DNA of 64,000 bases from Maribacter sp. BPC-D8 (GTDB lineage Bacteria > Bacteroidota > Bacteroidia > Flavobacteriales > Flavobacteriaceae), in contig NZ_CP128187.1 in NCBI RefSeq assembly GCF_035207705.1, positions 4,402,001 through 4,466,000 on the forward strand. The letters are read 5' to 3'. A program made the position numbers and the translations under genes. This document shows, in pieces, positions 54,167 to 63,988 of this stretch (its first letter is position 1; every line of letters starts with the position of its first letter). Below the pieces are notes generated by a model. The model was given only the letters and a program-made list of their open reading frames with translations. It was not told the DNA's origin and searched no databases.

Positions 54167-55434
54167 TAGCATTAGTAGATTGTAATAGTTTTTATGCGTC
54201 ATGCGAACAAGTCTTTAGACCGGATTTGATCAACAGACCAGTTGTTGTTTTGAGTAATAATGACGGATGCATCATTGCGGCAAATAAAGAAGCAAAGGCG
54301 TTGACAGACATCCCCATGTTTCAGCCCATATTTAAGATCAAGAAATTACTGGATGATAATGATGTTACCTATTTCTCATCGAATTACACCTTATACAGTG
54401 ATATGTCTAGAAGGGTGATGGATACTTTGATGACATTTTCCCCTAGAGTAGAAGAATACAGTATTGACGAAAGTTGGGTAGATTTAGAGTGCATTAAGGT
54501 CGATGATTACAATGCAATTGCACATACGATAAAAGATACGGTGCATAAAAATACAGGTATACCAGTGGGAGTAGGTATTGCTAAAACAAAATCATTATCG
54601 AAGCTGGCTAATAAATACGCTAAGAAAATCTCGAAAAACAATAATGTCTATGTGGTAGATAGTGAACGGAAAAGACAACATTTATTACGAAATCTTGACG
54701 TGAAGGATATCTGGGGAATAGGGAAGAAGCATGCTATTCGTCTTCAAAACAATGGCATACATACAGCATTGGATTTTGCTAATATGCCCGTTGCATGGGT
54801 AAGAAAAGAAATGACCGTAATCGGTGAGCGTTTATGGCGAGAATTGAATAATGTACCTTGTTTAGAATTGGAGACAGAAGCAAATGCAAAGAAAGGTATC
54901 GGAACAGCGAAATCATTCGGATTCAAGCTCTCCGACTACTCCCTTATTGAGGAAGCCTGTAGTTATTATGTAGCAGAAGTGGCAGATTTATTACGCCAGC
55001 AACATAGTCTAGCCGCACAATTAGAAATCTCATTGCAGACCAATCAGCATAGCGCTATTGATAAGCAGTATAGAAATAGTATCAGCATAAATCTAGACAC
55101 ACCGACCGATAGTACCATCAAGCTAACGAAAGAAGCATTGAAAGGTTTACAGCAGATATTCAAACCAGGCTACCGGTATAAAAAAGTAGGGGTAAACCTA
55201 ACTCGATTAGTACACCGAAACGAGGTGCAGACCAATATGTTCGATGATCCGCATAAGAGTGAGAGTGATGTCATTACCAATCTAATCGATAATCTGAACG
55301 GTAAGTATGGTAAGAACAAAATCAAGGTAGCTACAGTAGGCAATCGAAGTAAAGAATGGGCTTTAATTAAAGAGCATCGTAGTCCAAGATTTACCACGCA
55401 ATGGGGAGAGTTGATGACTATTGGGAAATCATAA
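54163..55434 (+). CDS. umuC: Y-family DNA polymerase V catalytic subunit
   Basis: 423 residues from ATG at 54163, which overlaps the umuD stop codon (ATGA). The catalytic motifs are [12 protein letters not shown] (first Asp) and [11 protein letters not shown] (Asp-Glu). [16 protein letters not shown] is the UmuC-type finger region; the little finger occupies about 230-350, and the C-terminal UmuC extension follows, ending near residue 423. Family knowledge: pol V copies over DNA lesions with low fidelity and needs UmuD' and RecA. Here its partner is the dyad-less UmuD-like protein. All polymerase residues appear intact. A BLUF gene starts 84 bp downstream on the same strand. Confidence 0.94.
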   Translation: MIALVDCNSFYASCEQVFRPDLINRPVVVLSNNDGCIIAANKEAKALTDIPMFQPIFKIKKLLDDNDVTYFSSNYTLYSDMSRRVMDTLMTFSPRVEEYSIDESWVDLECIKVDDYNAIAHTIKDTVHKNTGIPVGVGIAKTKSLSKLANKYAKKISKNNNVYVVDSERKRQHLLRNLDVKDIWGIGKKHAIRLQNNGIHTALDFANMPVAWVRKEMTVIGERLWRELNNVPCLELETEANAKKGIGTAKSFGFKLSDYSLIEEACSYYVAEVADLLRQQHSLAAQLEISLQTNQHSAIDKQYRNSISINLDTPTDSTIKLTKEALKGLQQIFKPGYRYKKVGVNLTRLVHRNEVQTNMFDDPHKSESDVITNLIDNLNGKYGKNKIKVATVGNRSKEWALIKEHRSPRFTTQWGELMTIGKS

Positions 55435-55518
55435 TCCCATTAATTTTTGGTGAAGTGAAGTAAAAAGATCAGCTTTTTCATTAACTTAATGTCTGTTAAA
55501 ATATAGCTGCAAGAATAA

Positions 55519-55941
55519 ATGTTCCAACTAACCTACCAATCTAAGATATCGCCAGAATTAACTATTGATGAAATTGAGAGTATTCTGATTGATGCACGGA
55601 AAAAGAATAATGCTCGAGGAATAACTGGATGCCTAGTGTATTTCGAAGAAAGTATCGTACAAATTTTGGAAGGAGAGGAGGAAGAGGTGATGGCATTGTT
55701 CAGTAAAATCAAAAATGATAATAGACACCATACTTTAGATTTATTGTGGGAAGGACCATCAAGACAAAGATATTTTCCGAAATGGGATATGGCGCTATAT
55801 GCACCTGTTGATGATTCTCAATATTATGATTCTAAAGAAGCTTTTGTTACGAATATGACTTTGTTTGCAGATCTTTCTAAAAAAACGACTTCTGCATTAT
55901 TATCTTTTTGGTCGGCAGTTCGAGCGAATTTGAATTCGTAG
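55519..55941 (+). CDS. BLUF-domain blue-light photoreceptor (second copy)
   Basis: 140 residues with one BLUF domain (about 1-95) and a short helical tail. Flavin-site residues are Y6 (LTYQS), N31 (NNARGITG), Q48 (SIVQILEG) and a W-x-M pattern (KWDMALY). It shares architecture with the protein at 14132 (GCLVYF and RHH blocks in common), but the two are clearly diverged. It lies 84 bp after umuC with no terminator seen between them, so it may be co-transcribed with the pol V genes. Short BLUF proteins lack an output domain and act on partners. A light link to lesion bypass is only an idea. Confidence 0.9.
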   Translation: MFQLTYQSKISPELTIDEIESILIDARKKNNARGITGCLVYFEESIVQILEGEEEEVMALFSKIKNDNRHHTLDLLWEGPSRQRYFPKWDMALYAPVDDSQYYDSKEAFVTNMTLFADLSKKTTSALLSFWSAVRANLNS

Positions 55942-56141
55942 AATTAATCAAGGTGGTAGTTCAGTTAGCCTCACTTTACTAAAAATGGTAGCTGGTTAAA
56001 GTTTTTATACTAACGCAATTAATTTACGGGTAAAGGAATTTTAGTTTCTTTTAAAAGGCTATGAAGGAATTTCTGATAATAAAATTATTTATTACCCCTT
56101 ACTTTTTCCGAGATATAGGTAAAATGTATTATTTAAAGAGG

Positions 56142-56684
56142 TTAATATTTATTACTTAGTTCATTTTTTAAAATTCTAAATGCTTTTGTTATTTGTGCTT
56201 CAACTGTTTTGATTGAAATTTCTAAATAATCTGCAATTTCATTATTGGTCAGACCCTCTTTTTTACTTAGAATAAAAACTTTTTGGCACTTGGGAGGTAA
56301 TTTCTTGATTTCTCTATTTACAATGTCTATCATCTTGAACATTAAATTATCATCCATTTCAACCGCTACTTCATGAGAGTACTCTATGTACTTTTTATTC
56401 AATAATACAACAGCCTTATTTTTCTGATAAGTATTTAAAAATTCATTGTAAACACATTTATATAGAAAATTGCGAATTGAGAAATCAGCATTTAGTTTTT
56501 TTCTTGTTTTCCATGTTTTTAGAAATACATTTTGTACGATATCCTGAGCTGATGATTGGTCATGAGTTAAGGTAAAGGCATATGCATTTAATTGCCTATG
56601 ATACCTGTCTAAAAGTAAAATATAGGCTTTTTCTTCCCCTGAAATTAGTTTTTCAATTAATTCTCTATTTTCCACAATATTCAT
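56142..56684 (-). CDS. ECF-family RNA polymerase sigma factor (FecI-like, SusCD-linked)
   Basis: 180 residues, a typical ECF sigma. Region 2 includes LLDRYHRQLNAYAFTLTHDQSSAQDIVQNVFLKTW; region 4 has LPPKCQKVFILSKKEGLTNNEIADYL followed by the recognition helix SIKTVEAQITKAFRIL. It is divergent from the FecR gene 117 bp away, and the FecR gene is followed by an STN-type SusC and a SusD. Family knowledge: in such systems FecR holds the sigma factor until the SusC N-terminal domain signals that substrate is being taken up. It probably activates the SusCD pair at 58142-63264. Confidence 0.93.
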   Translation of the reverse strand: MNIVENRELIEKLISGEEKAYILLLDRYHRQLNAYAFTLTHDQSSAQDIVQNVFLKTWKTRKKLNADFSIRNFLYKCVYNEFLNTYQKNKAVVLLNKKYIEYSHEVAVEMDDNLMFKMIDIVNREIKKLPPKCQKVFILSKKEGLTNNEIADYLEISIKTVEAQITKAFRILKNELSNKY

Positions 56685-56801
56685 ACTTATTGATTATTCA
56701 GCAAATAAACGTCAATAAATATATGATTTTGTAAAATAATATTAATAAAAAGTTAGGGTATTGTAAATAGCACTTGTATTAATTAAAAGGAGAAACGTAA
56801 A

Positions 56802-57968
56802 GTGATATTAAAAGATATTGAAAATATTATCAATAAATATTTTACACAGTCAGCTGATGTGGAAGATTTAGATATTTTAAATAATTGGTTGGTAGAAGAA
56901 ACGAATCAGAAAATATTTAAATCATACGTTAAAATTCATTTTGCAATAAACTTAGCTATGATTGATCCCAATTTGGATAAAATTAAAAAGGAACTCATAA
57001 GGGAAATCCGGAGTGATAAGAAAATAAAGAATAAAATAAGATTCTTATCTATTTTGAAATATGCGGCTATAGCAATTATTTTTTTAGGTCTCGGATTTTT
57101 AATGAATAACGAGTTTTCTGCAACAGCAAAAACTGACGATATAATAATTCCAAGACAAGATATAATAACGTTGGAGTTAGGGAATGGCGAAAAACAGATT
57201 TTGTCTGAAGATGGAACTACTGACATTATCGATGAAGATGGGAATGTTGTAGTAGGTAAAAGGGGTAGTCAATTAATATATAATGGTGTAAATAAGAATA
57301 GTAAGGTTGAGTTTAATACTCTTACTATACCTAAAGGCAAAAGATTTGGTATAGTACTTTCAGATGGTACTAAGGTGCATCTTAATGCCGAAAGTTCTAT
57401 TACTTATCCTACAGTTTTTCAAAAAGATATACCTCGTAAAGTAATTTTAAAAGGAGAAGCATATTTCGATGTGAGTCATGTTGAAGACAGACAATTTATT
57501 GTCAATGTTCAAGATTTAGATGTCAAAGTATACGGAACTAAATTTAATGTTTCCGATTATGCAGAAGATGAAAAAGCAAAAGTTGTTCTTGTTGAGGGGT
57601 CGGTAAGTTTATCTAATTTGAGAGAAGAGAAGGGTAAAAATGAAGAGGTATTTCTTGAACCAGGTTATATGGCCATATTTAATAAACAAGATAAAAATAT
57701 TATTAATCAAAAAGTCAATACAGGGCTTTATACTTCTTGGATGGATGGTGATCTAGTTTTTAGAAATGCGTCTTTTAATGAGATAGTTCAAAAATTAGAA
57801 CGGAATTATAATGTTGTGATTATTAATAACAATGAACAACTAGCAAATGAAAAATTTAATGCTACAATAGAAACTAAGCATGAAACCATCGAACAAGTTT
57901 TTAAATTCTTTAATAAGGTTTACAAAATTGAGTTTGAAATAATAGAAAACAAAATTGTAATTAATTAA
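56802..57968 (+). CDS. FecR-family anti-sigma factor
   Basis: 388 residues starting with GTG at 56802. The start is set by a strong AGGAG (56788-56792) nine bases upstream, and no ATG fits as well. The cytoplasmic N-terminus of about 80 residues (FecR N-terminal helix bundle) is followed by one transmembrane helix (about 83-100, YAAIAIIFLGLGFLM). The periplasmic FecR domain has TIPKGKRFGIVLSDGTKVHLNAESS, GEAYFDVSH, YGTKFNVSDY and a C-terminal FNEIVQKLERNYNV secretin-like fold. Role: relays the signal from the STN domain of the SusC at 58142 to the sigma factor at 56142. No defects seen. Confidence 0.94.
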   Translation: MILKDIENIINKYFTQSADVEDLDILNNWLVEETNQKIFKSYVKIHFAINLAMIDPNLDKIKKELIREIRSDKKIKNKIRFLSILKYAAIAIIFLGLGFLMNNEFSATAKTDDIIIPRQDIITLELGNGEKQILSEDGTTDIIDEDGNVVVGKRGSQLIYNGVNKNSKVEFNTLTIPKGKRFGIVLSDGTKVHLNAESSITYPTVFQKDIPRKVILKGEAYFDVSHVEDRQFIVNVQDLDVKVYGTKFNVSDYAEDEKAKVVLVEGSVSLSNLREEKGKNEEVFLEPGYMAIFNKQDKNIINQKVNTGLYTSWMDGDLVFRNASFNEIVQKLERNYNVVIINNNEQLANEKFNATIETKHETIEQVFKFFNKVYKIEFEIIENKIVIN

Positions 57969-58141
57969 ATAATAAACAGCCTATGATAAAAACTAGTTAA
58001 GGATAATAAATTAAGCTTATCACTTTATTTAATTAAGGCACTGAGTCTTGAAGAAAAAAAATCGGAAAATGCACGAACATCTCCCGATTAATAATAAGTG
58101 ATTATTATTAAAATAATAACCAATACTAAACATTCAAAATT

Positions 58142-61100
58142 ATGAAAAAACAACCAAAGCCAAGGATATTTTTATCCTGGGATGTTAAATATCACCTTAA
58201 AATGAAGTTGTCTCTTCTATTTTTCATGGCAATTAGTTTTGTCATGTTGGCAAACGAGTCTTATTCGCAAAAAACAAAAATAACTTTAGATTTTGGAAAT
58301 GCTACTTTAGAAGATGTTATTGATGAAATTGAAATAAGCACAGAATTCAAGTTTATTTTTAATACTAAAACCGTAGATCTAGAGAGAAAGGTATCAATCA
58401 ATGTCAATAGAGCCTCTATAACACATGTGTTGGATTTACTTTTTAGTAAAGAAGCGGTAAGCTATGAGATAGATGATCGTACAATTTTATTATTTGGAGC
58501 TGAGAACAAGTTTACTCCCGAATTAAAAACGGAGATAGAGCTAGTTAACGAACAACTTCAAATTAGTGGAGTTATTACTGATGAAGATGGAACGCCTTTG
58601 CCAGGTGCGAGTATTTTTGAAAAAGGAACTACTAATGGAACAACTTCAGATTTTGATGGTGTTTTTACTTTAGATTTATCCAATTCAGACGTCATATTGG
58701 TTGTTTCTTATATAGGTTTTACCACACAAGAGGTCGCTGTTCAGAATCAAACAAATATTACTGTTAGTTTAAAGGAAAATGCTGCAGCTTTGGACGAAGT
58801 TGTAATTACAGGCTATACATCAGAGCGAAAAAGTGATCTTACCGGTGCTGTGGCAATAGTAGATATGGGTGAAGTTGTTAGCCAACCCGTAGCTAGTGTT
58901 GATAATATGTTGCAAGGTAGAGTTTCTGGTGTTGAATTAGTAAGTTCAGGGTCTCCTGGAGGCGCTAGTACACTTAGAATTAGAGGTTATAGTACAATCA
59001 GAAATAATGATCCACTTTATGTGATTGACGGGGTACCTACTACTACAGATATCAATATGATTAACCCGAATGATATTGCATCATTACAAGTGTTAAAAGA
59101 TGCTTCGTCTTCTAGTATTTATGGTTCAAGGGCTGCAAATGGAGTAGTAATTATAACTACAAAAAAAGGAACATCGGATAAGGCTAAAATTTCTTTTAAT
59201 ATGCATTCTGGTATTCAAAATACCAATAATCTTCCTACCAATTTAAATGCACAAGAATATGGGGATGTATATTGGCAAGCTTTCAATAATGATGGTATTA
59301 CCCCTGCACATAGTATTTATGGAAATGGTGCTGTTCCTGTAATCCCAGCTTTTTTAGATACTGAGAATACAATTCCATCGGCAGATACAGATTGGGTTTC
59401 AGAAATATTTGAACCAGCAGTTGTTCAATCTTATAATTTGAGTATTGCAAAAGGAGGAGAAAAATCACATTCGTTTTTTTCATTAGGTTATTTTGATCAA
59501 GAAGGAGTTTTGAAACACACCGATTTTAGTAGAATTACGGCTAGGCTTAATTCAGACTATAAATTGTTTGATGATAAAGTAACCGTAGGTGAAAATTTGA
59601 CAGTAGCCTATTCTAGTTCAGTTGGTACTAGTACCAATTCTCTACTTGGAAATGCAGTTTATGCAGCATACCTTATACCAAGTGTTGCACCGGTATATGA
59701 TACTAATGGGGACTTTACAGCATATCCTTTATCAGATGTACAGAATCCTTTAGGAAATTTAGAGCGTAACAAAGATAATAATGTAGATAATGTTAGAGTT
59801 TTTGGAAATTTATTTACCGAAATAGAACTAGTTGAAAATTTAAAATTCAAAACAAATTTTGGGGTAAATTATACATCTATTAAAGGCACCACTTTTAATC
59901 CAACGTACGAAGAACCCAATTCTCAAAGGGTAATAAATGATTTGGAGATTAGTGATGTACTAAAATTTGATTGGGTTTGGTCTAACACACTTAATTATTC
60001 TAAAACCTTTAATGAGAAACATAGACTTAATGCGCTGTTAGGTGTTGAAAGTATTGAGAATTTCTATGAAGTTACAACTGCTTCTGTAAATGATTTGCCC
60101 TCAAATGAAATTAATATTAGAGTATTAAATGCAGGTGATCAAGGAACTCAGACCAATACAGGAGATAAAATAGAATTTTCATTATTTTCTTATTTTGGTA
60201 AGTTGAATTATAGTTATGATGATAAATACCTCTTTTCCGCAACTTTACGTAGAGACGGTACATCTAAATTATTGACGAATCGTTGGGGAACTTTTCCTGC
60301 TCTTTCATTAGGTTGGAAAGTGTCAGATGAAGATTTCTTTAATAAAGATGGGATAGTTTCAAATATGAAAATAAGAGCTGGTTGGGGAATAACAGGGAAT
60401 CAAGATATACCTGCATATCAAACAGTATCCGGATTTAGTAGTAACCCTAATTATTCTAATTATGCAATAGATGGGTCACAATCGAGCACGCAAACTGGAT
60501 TTACCTTATCACGTATTGCAAATCCAGATTTAAAATGGGAAACAACTACACAAAGTAATGTAGGGCTTGATATTGGATTTTTCGATAATTCTGTAAATCT
60601 TACTTTAGATTACTTTGTTAAGAAAACTGATGATTTGTTATTGTTTAAGACACTACCTGCAGATCAGTCAGGTATAACGAATCGTGGACAATGGCAGAAT
60701 GTAGGTGAAATGGAAAACAAGGGATTTGAACTAGCTGCAGATTTTCAAAGTGATCGAACCAAAGATTTTAGTTACAATGTAGGCGTTAATTTTTCAGTAA
60801 TAGATAATAAACTATTGTCTTTGGGTGAAGGAATTGATTTTATAGAAACAGATCCTGGCGTGTTACATACTACTAATTTTGACCAAGCAACTTCTAGAAC
60901 GGGTATAGGTCAGCCGATAGCTTCATTTTATGGTCATGTGGTAGATGGAATTTTTCAAACTGATGCTGATGCTGCATCAAGTAGCCAACCAAGTGCTGTT
61001 GCCGGTGATTTTATATTCAAAGATTTAAATGGAGATGGGGTAATTAATGATGTTGATAGAACTTATATAGGTTCTCCGCATGCAGATTTTACTTATGGTC

Positions 61101-61597
61101 TTAATTTTTCTGCGGCTTACAAAGCTTTTGATTTTACGCTATTCTTTCAAGGTTCTCAAGGCAATGATATATATGATTTGTCGAGATATTATAGTGATTT
61201 TTTCAATCTAGCAAATTATAATAAAAGTGGACGTATTTTGAATGCTTGGACTCCCCAAAATACTAATACAGATTTAGCGAGAGTTTCTTTAAATGATCAA
61301 AATAATAATATACGCCCATCTTCTTTTTATGTTCAAGATGGCTCTTACTTGCGATTAAAAACATTACAAGTAGGGTTCACGTTCCCAGAAAGTATTGCTC
61401 AGAAAATAAAAGCTTCACAAGTTAGAATCTATATGGAAGCTTTTAATTTACTAACGATAACGGGTTATGATGGCTTAGATCCTGAAATAGGACTTCAGAA
61501 TTATGATTCTGATGGAAGAAACTTAGATATAGGAGTAGATAGGGGTATTTACCCTACTTCACAGACATTTACATTTGGTGTTAATCTTAATTTTTAA
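58142..61597 (+). CDS. SusC-like TonB-dependent transducer with STN domain
   Basis: 1151 residues: a signal peptide (about 1-42, after a long basic start; an internal ATG at 58202 could also serve), STN domain (about 46-113, FGNATLEDVIDEIEIS...), carboxypeptidase-regulatory-like domain (about 140-215, ISGVITDEDGTPLPGASIFEKG), plug (GRVSGVELVSSG, STIRNNDPLYVIDGVP, YGSRAANGVVIITTKKG) and a barrel ending in GVNLNF. Family knowledge: the STN domain contacts FecR, so import and gene control are coupled. The pair has no neighbouring enzyme genes, so its glycan or peptide substrate is unknown. SusD follows 11 bp downstream. Confidence 0.95.
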   Translation: MKKQPKPRIFLSWDVKYHLKMKLSLLFFMAISFVMLANESYSQKTKITLDFGNATLEDVIDEIEISTEFKFIFNTKTVDLERKVSINVNRASITHVLDLLFSKEAVSYEIDDRTILLFGAENKFTPELKTEIELVNEQLQISGVITDEDGTPLPGASIFEKGTTNGTTSDFDGVFTLDLSNSDVILVVSYIGFTTQEVAVQNQTNITVSLKENAAALDEVVITGYTSERKSDLTGAVAIVDMGEVVSQPVASVDNMLQGRVSGVELVSSGSPGGASTLRIRGYSTIRNNDPLYVIDGVPTTTDINMINPNDIASLQVLKDASSSSIYGSRAANGVVIITTKKGTSDKAKISFNMHSGIQNTNNLPTNLNAQEYGDVYWQAFNNDGITPAHSIYGNGAVPVIPAFLDTENTIPSADTDWVSEIFEPAVVQSYNLSIAKGGEKSHSFFSLGYFDQEGVLKHTDFSRITARLNSDYKLFDDKVTVGENLTVAYSSSVGTSTNSLLGNAVYAAYLIPSVAPVYDTNGDFTAYPLSDVQNPLGNLERNKDNNVDNVRVFGNLFTEIELVENLKFKTNFGVNYTSIKGTTFNPTYEEPNSQRVINDLEISDVLKFDWVWSNTLNYSKTFNEKHRLNALLGVESIENFYEVTTASVNDLPSNEINIRVLNAGDQGTQTNTGDKIEFSLFSYFGKLNYSYDDKYLFSATLRRDGTSKLLTNRWGTFPALSLGWKVSDEDFFNKDGIVSNMKIRAGWGITGNQDIPAYQTVSGFSSNPNYSNYAIDGSQSSTQTGFTLSRIANPDLKWETTTQSNVGLDIGFFDNSVNLTLDYFVKKTDDLLLFKTLPADQSGITNRGQWQNVGEMENKGFELAADFQSDRTKDFSYNVGVNFSVIDNKLLSLGEGIDFIETDPGVLHTTNFDQATSRTGIGQPIASFYGHVVDGIFQTDADAASSSQPSAVAGDFIFKDLNGDGVINDVDRTYIGSPHADFTYGLNFSAAYKAFDFTLFFQGSQGNDIYDLSRYYSDFFNLANYNKSGRILNAWTPQNTNTDLARVSLNDQNNNIRPSSFYVQDGSYLRLKTLQVGFTFPESIAQKIKASQVRIYMEAFNLLTITGYDGLDPEIGLQNYDSDGRNLDIGVDRGIYPTSQTFTFGVNLNF

Positions 61598-61608
61598 AAA
61601 AAAACATA

Positions 61609-63264
61609 ATGAAAAAAATAATTTTTATACTCAGCATTATGGGAATTCTTGTTACTTCATGTAGTGACGAGTTTTTGGAAAAAGATCCTTTCGGGGAGAT
61701 TACAGATGAACAGGTACTACTACCTGAAAATATAGAACCATTGGCAATTTCCGCTTACAGTATTTTAAACGGTCAAGGTAATGAAGCCTCAAATGCTTTT
61801 AATTCTCCAGCTTCTAATTGGAGTTTTGGAGACGTGCTTTCAGATGACGCATATAAAGGTGGAGGTGGAACCGGTGATCAAAATCAGATTCATCGAATGG
61901 AAATCTATACAACTGACTCACAAATAATAGATGTAGAGCAAAAATGGAGTGTACTTTATGAAGGTGTCAATAGGGCAAATACTGTTCTAAAAGCATTGAA
62001 AAACTCTACTGAATTTGATGAAAACACAAAAGTTCAACGCGTTGCTGAAATGCAATTTTTGAGAGCTCATTTTTATTTCGAGCTTAAAAAGATTTATAAT
62101 CGTATTTCTTATATCGACGAGGACGGAAACTATTTTTCAAATACAATGATTTCTTCCGAAGAGGTATGGGCTAATATAGAGGCAGACTTTAATGCAGCCT
62201 TCTCTATTTTACCTGATACACAAGATGACCCAGGTCGCCCTACAAAATGGGCTGCAAAAGCGTATTTATGTAAAACTTTTTTATACCAACAAAAATGGGC
62301 TGAAGCTAATTCTGCGGCTGATGAAGTTATTATAGGTGGAGACTATAGTTTGTTACCAAACTTTAGTGAAGTTTTTTTACCGGATAATGACAACGGGTCA
62401 GAAATTGTTTTTGCTATTCAATATTCAATTAATGATGGTTCTCCAAGTAATTATAATGGTTCTATCGGTGATCGCTTAATGGCTCCGGGTGGACCAAGAT
62501 ATAATCAATATGGTTTTTTACGCCCTTCACAAAATTTGGTAAACTCTTTTAAAACTGATGATAATGGGTTTCCAATGTTAGACAATTTAGATGTTTTAGA
62601 AACTGATAATGTTGACCCTAGATTGGATGTGATTGTAGGAAGACCAGGAATTCCATATAAGGATTTGGGAATTAATTATGATGAGACTTGGGCAAGAGAT
62701 TTAGCAACTTATGGACCTTTTAGTCCAAAGAAAAGGGTTGTGTCTGCAAATGACCCTAATTATCTAGCCTCGTGGCCTTATGTAACTGCAGCAAATTATC
62801 ATATCATTCGCTATGCTGATGTTTTACTTTGGAAAGCCGAAGCTTCCATAGAGCTTGAAAATTTAGAGGATGGTAGAACATATATCAATATGGTTCGTAA
62901 TCGTGCAAAAACAGGGTCTTATATTCAAAATTTAGAAGGTACTGCTGATGCTGCTAATTACTTTATTGAAACATATGATACACCGTTTGCCACTAAGGAA
63001 GAAGCTGTAATTGCTTTACGTACCGAAAGACGTTTAGAGATGGCGCAAGAAGGTCATCGTTTCTTCGATTTGGTTCGTTGGGGCATTGCGGCTGATGTAA
63101 TAAATGCTTATTTGGAAAAGGAAAAGATTGAAAGAGGATTTTTGACTGGTGCAACATTTGTTGAGGGTAAACATGAATATATGCCAATACCTCAAAGTCA
63201 AATTGATTCTGGTGGGTCAGATGATAGTGGCAATAGCTTAACCACTCAGAATTCAGGATATTAA
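61609..63264 (+). CDS. SusD-like surface glycan-binding lipoprotein
   Basis: 551 residues with a lipobox (LVTSC) and SDEFLEKD after the Cys, an acidic stretch fitting surface export. The RagB/SusD fold is visible in AISAYSILNGQG, AEMQFLRAHFYFELKKIYNRISYI, WAAKAYLCKTFLYQ and the C-terminal ERRLEMAQEGHRFFDLVRWG. It would cap the SusC encoded 11 bp upstream. A strong terminator follows at 63311-63343. The substrate is unknown, since no glycoside hydrolase or lyase gene is linked. Confidence 0.94.
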   Translation: MKKIIFILSIMGILVTSCSDEFLEKDPFGEITDEQVLLPENIEPLAISAYSILNGQGNEASNAFNSPASNWSFGDVLSDDAYKGGGGTGDQNQIHRMEIYTTDSQIIDVEQKWSVLYEGVNRANTVLKALKNSTEFDENTKVQRVAEMQFLRAHFYFELKKIYNRISYIDEDGNYFSNTMISSEEVWANIEADFNAAFSILPDTQDDPGRPTKWAAKAYLCKTFLYQQKWAEANSAADEVIIGGDYSLLPNFSEVFLPDNDNGSEIVFAIQYSINDGSPSNYNGSIGDRLMAPGGPRYNQYGFLRPSQNLVNSFKTDDNGFPMLDNLDVLETDNVDPRLDVIVGRPGIPYKDLGINYDETWARDLATYGPFSPKKRVVSANDPNYLASWPYVTAANYHIIRYADVLLWKAEASIELENLEDGRTYINMVRNRAKTGSYIQNLEGTADAANYFIETYDTPFATKEEAVIALRTERRLEMAQEGHRFFDLVRWGIAADVINAYLEKEKIERGFLTGATFVEGKHEYMPIPQSQIDSGGSDDSGNSLTTQNSGY

Positions 63265-63310
63265 ATGTTTGTTTTCGAAAGATATTGTTAGTTTAAATTA
63301 GGTGCAATAG

Positions 63311-63343
63311 AAAAGAGAGAGAAGTAATTTTCTCTCTTTTTTT
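63311..63343 (+). terminator. Rho-independent terminator after SusD
   Basis: AGAGAGAA (63316-63323) pairs with TTCTCTCT (63330-63337), loop of 6, with a T-run to 63343. It ends the FecR-SusC-SusD transcript. Confidence 0.8.
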
Positions 63344-63511
63344 ATACGCTTATTTAGTTTATAAAATATTTATTTTTTGGTCAGGTTAGATTAATAGTTT
63401 TTTAGTCTTTAGACTGAAACCATTCTATAAAGTTCCTAAATTCGAAATTACCATCATCCAGTTAGGTTAACACACCAGCTTCTTTTTTCTTGTACAATAT
63501 CAAGGCTTGTC

Positions 63512-63730
63512 TTATTCTTCAGAAGTTGTTGTTTTTATTTGGAATGTTAATTCCATGCCTAAAGTATTTCCTAATTTATTCAAATTTTTTGCCGTTGGGT
63601 TTCCTTTTCCTTTTTCAAATTGTTTAAGCGTGCGTAATCCAACTCTAGAGAGGTCTGCTAATGTTTCTTGAGTGACATTTAGTATTTCTCTACGTTCTTT
63701 TATATTATTGATTAGCCTGTTGAAGTGCAT
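63512..63730 (-). CDS. HipB-like XRE-family transcriptional regulator
   Basis: 72 residues from ATG at 63730 (an upstream in-frame start at 63787 would place the start inside the operator). The helix-turn-helix is NVTQETLADLSRVGLRTLKQFEKGKGNPTAKNLNKL, very close in form to HipB-type antitoxins, followed by LGMELTFQI, the dimerising strand. Family knowledge: HipB represses its own operon and neutralises the HipA kinase. No hipA gene is found downstream on this strand, where the convergent SusD gene lies. Two 18-bp inverted repeats upstream are likely its operators. It may be an orphan repressor or control the gene starting at 63989. Confidence 0.85.
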   Translation of the reverse strand: MHFNRLINNIKERREILNVTQETLADLSRVGLRTLKQFEKGKGNPTAKNLNKLGNTLGMELTFQIKTTTSEE

Positions 63731-63770
63731 TGTGTGGCTCTTTTTTATATAAATTAGAATTACCATAAAA

Positions 63771-63849
63771 AGTGCTTTAAAGCGCACTATTTAGTGTTTT
63801 TAGAGCTTTTATATTTAAAAGATTTATTTAAAGTGCATTATAGTACACT
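63771..63849. promoter_or_regulatory. Paired 18-bp operators of the HipB-like regulator
   Basis: AGTGCTTTAAAGCGCACT (63771-63788) and AGTGCATTATAGTACACT (63832-63849) both have the form AGTGC-N8-(G/A)CACT, centres 61 bp apart. The 5-N8-5 layout equals that of HipB operators in E. coli (TATCC-N8-GGATA). A third short palindrome, CACTATTTAGTG, overlaps the first at 63785-63796. Confidence 0.6.
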
Positions 63850-63988
63850 ATCGTGAAGTAATAAACTTAATGAAATTCTATTTTTAGTTAATCAATTTTG
63901 TGTATGAATTCTTCTCTTAAGAAAAGCCAGGTAACCTAATCCTTTTGGTTTTTTTGAATTTTAAGGTGTTAATTTAGGAGACAATATT

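Noticed and set aside
58053..58089. Minus-strand terminator in the leader of the STN-SusC gene
   Set aside because: Six-pair stem with an 18-base loop and no minus-strand transcript known to need it; the T-run is probably just AT-rich leader.
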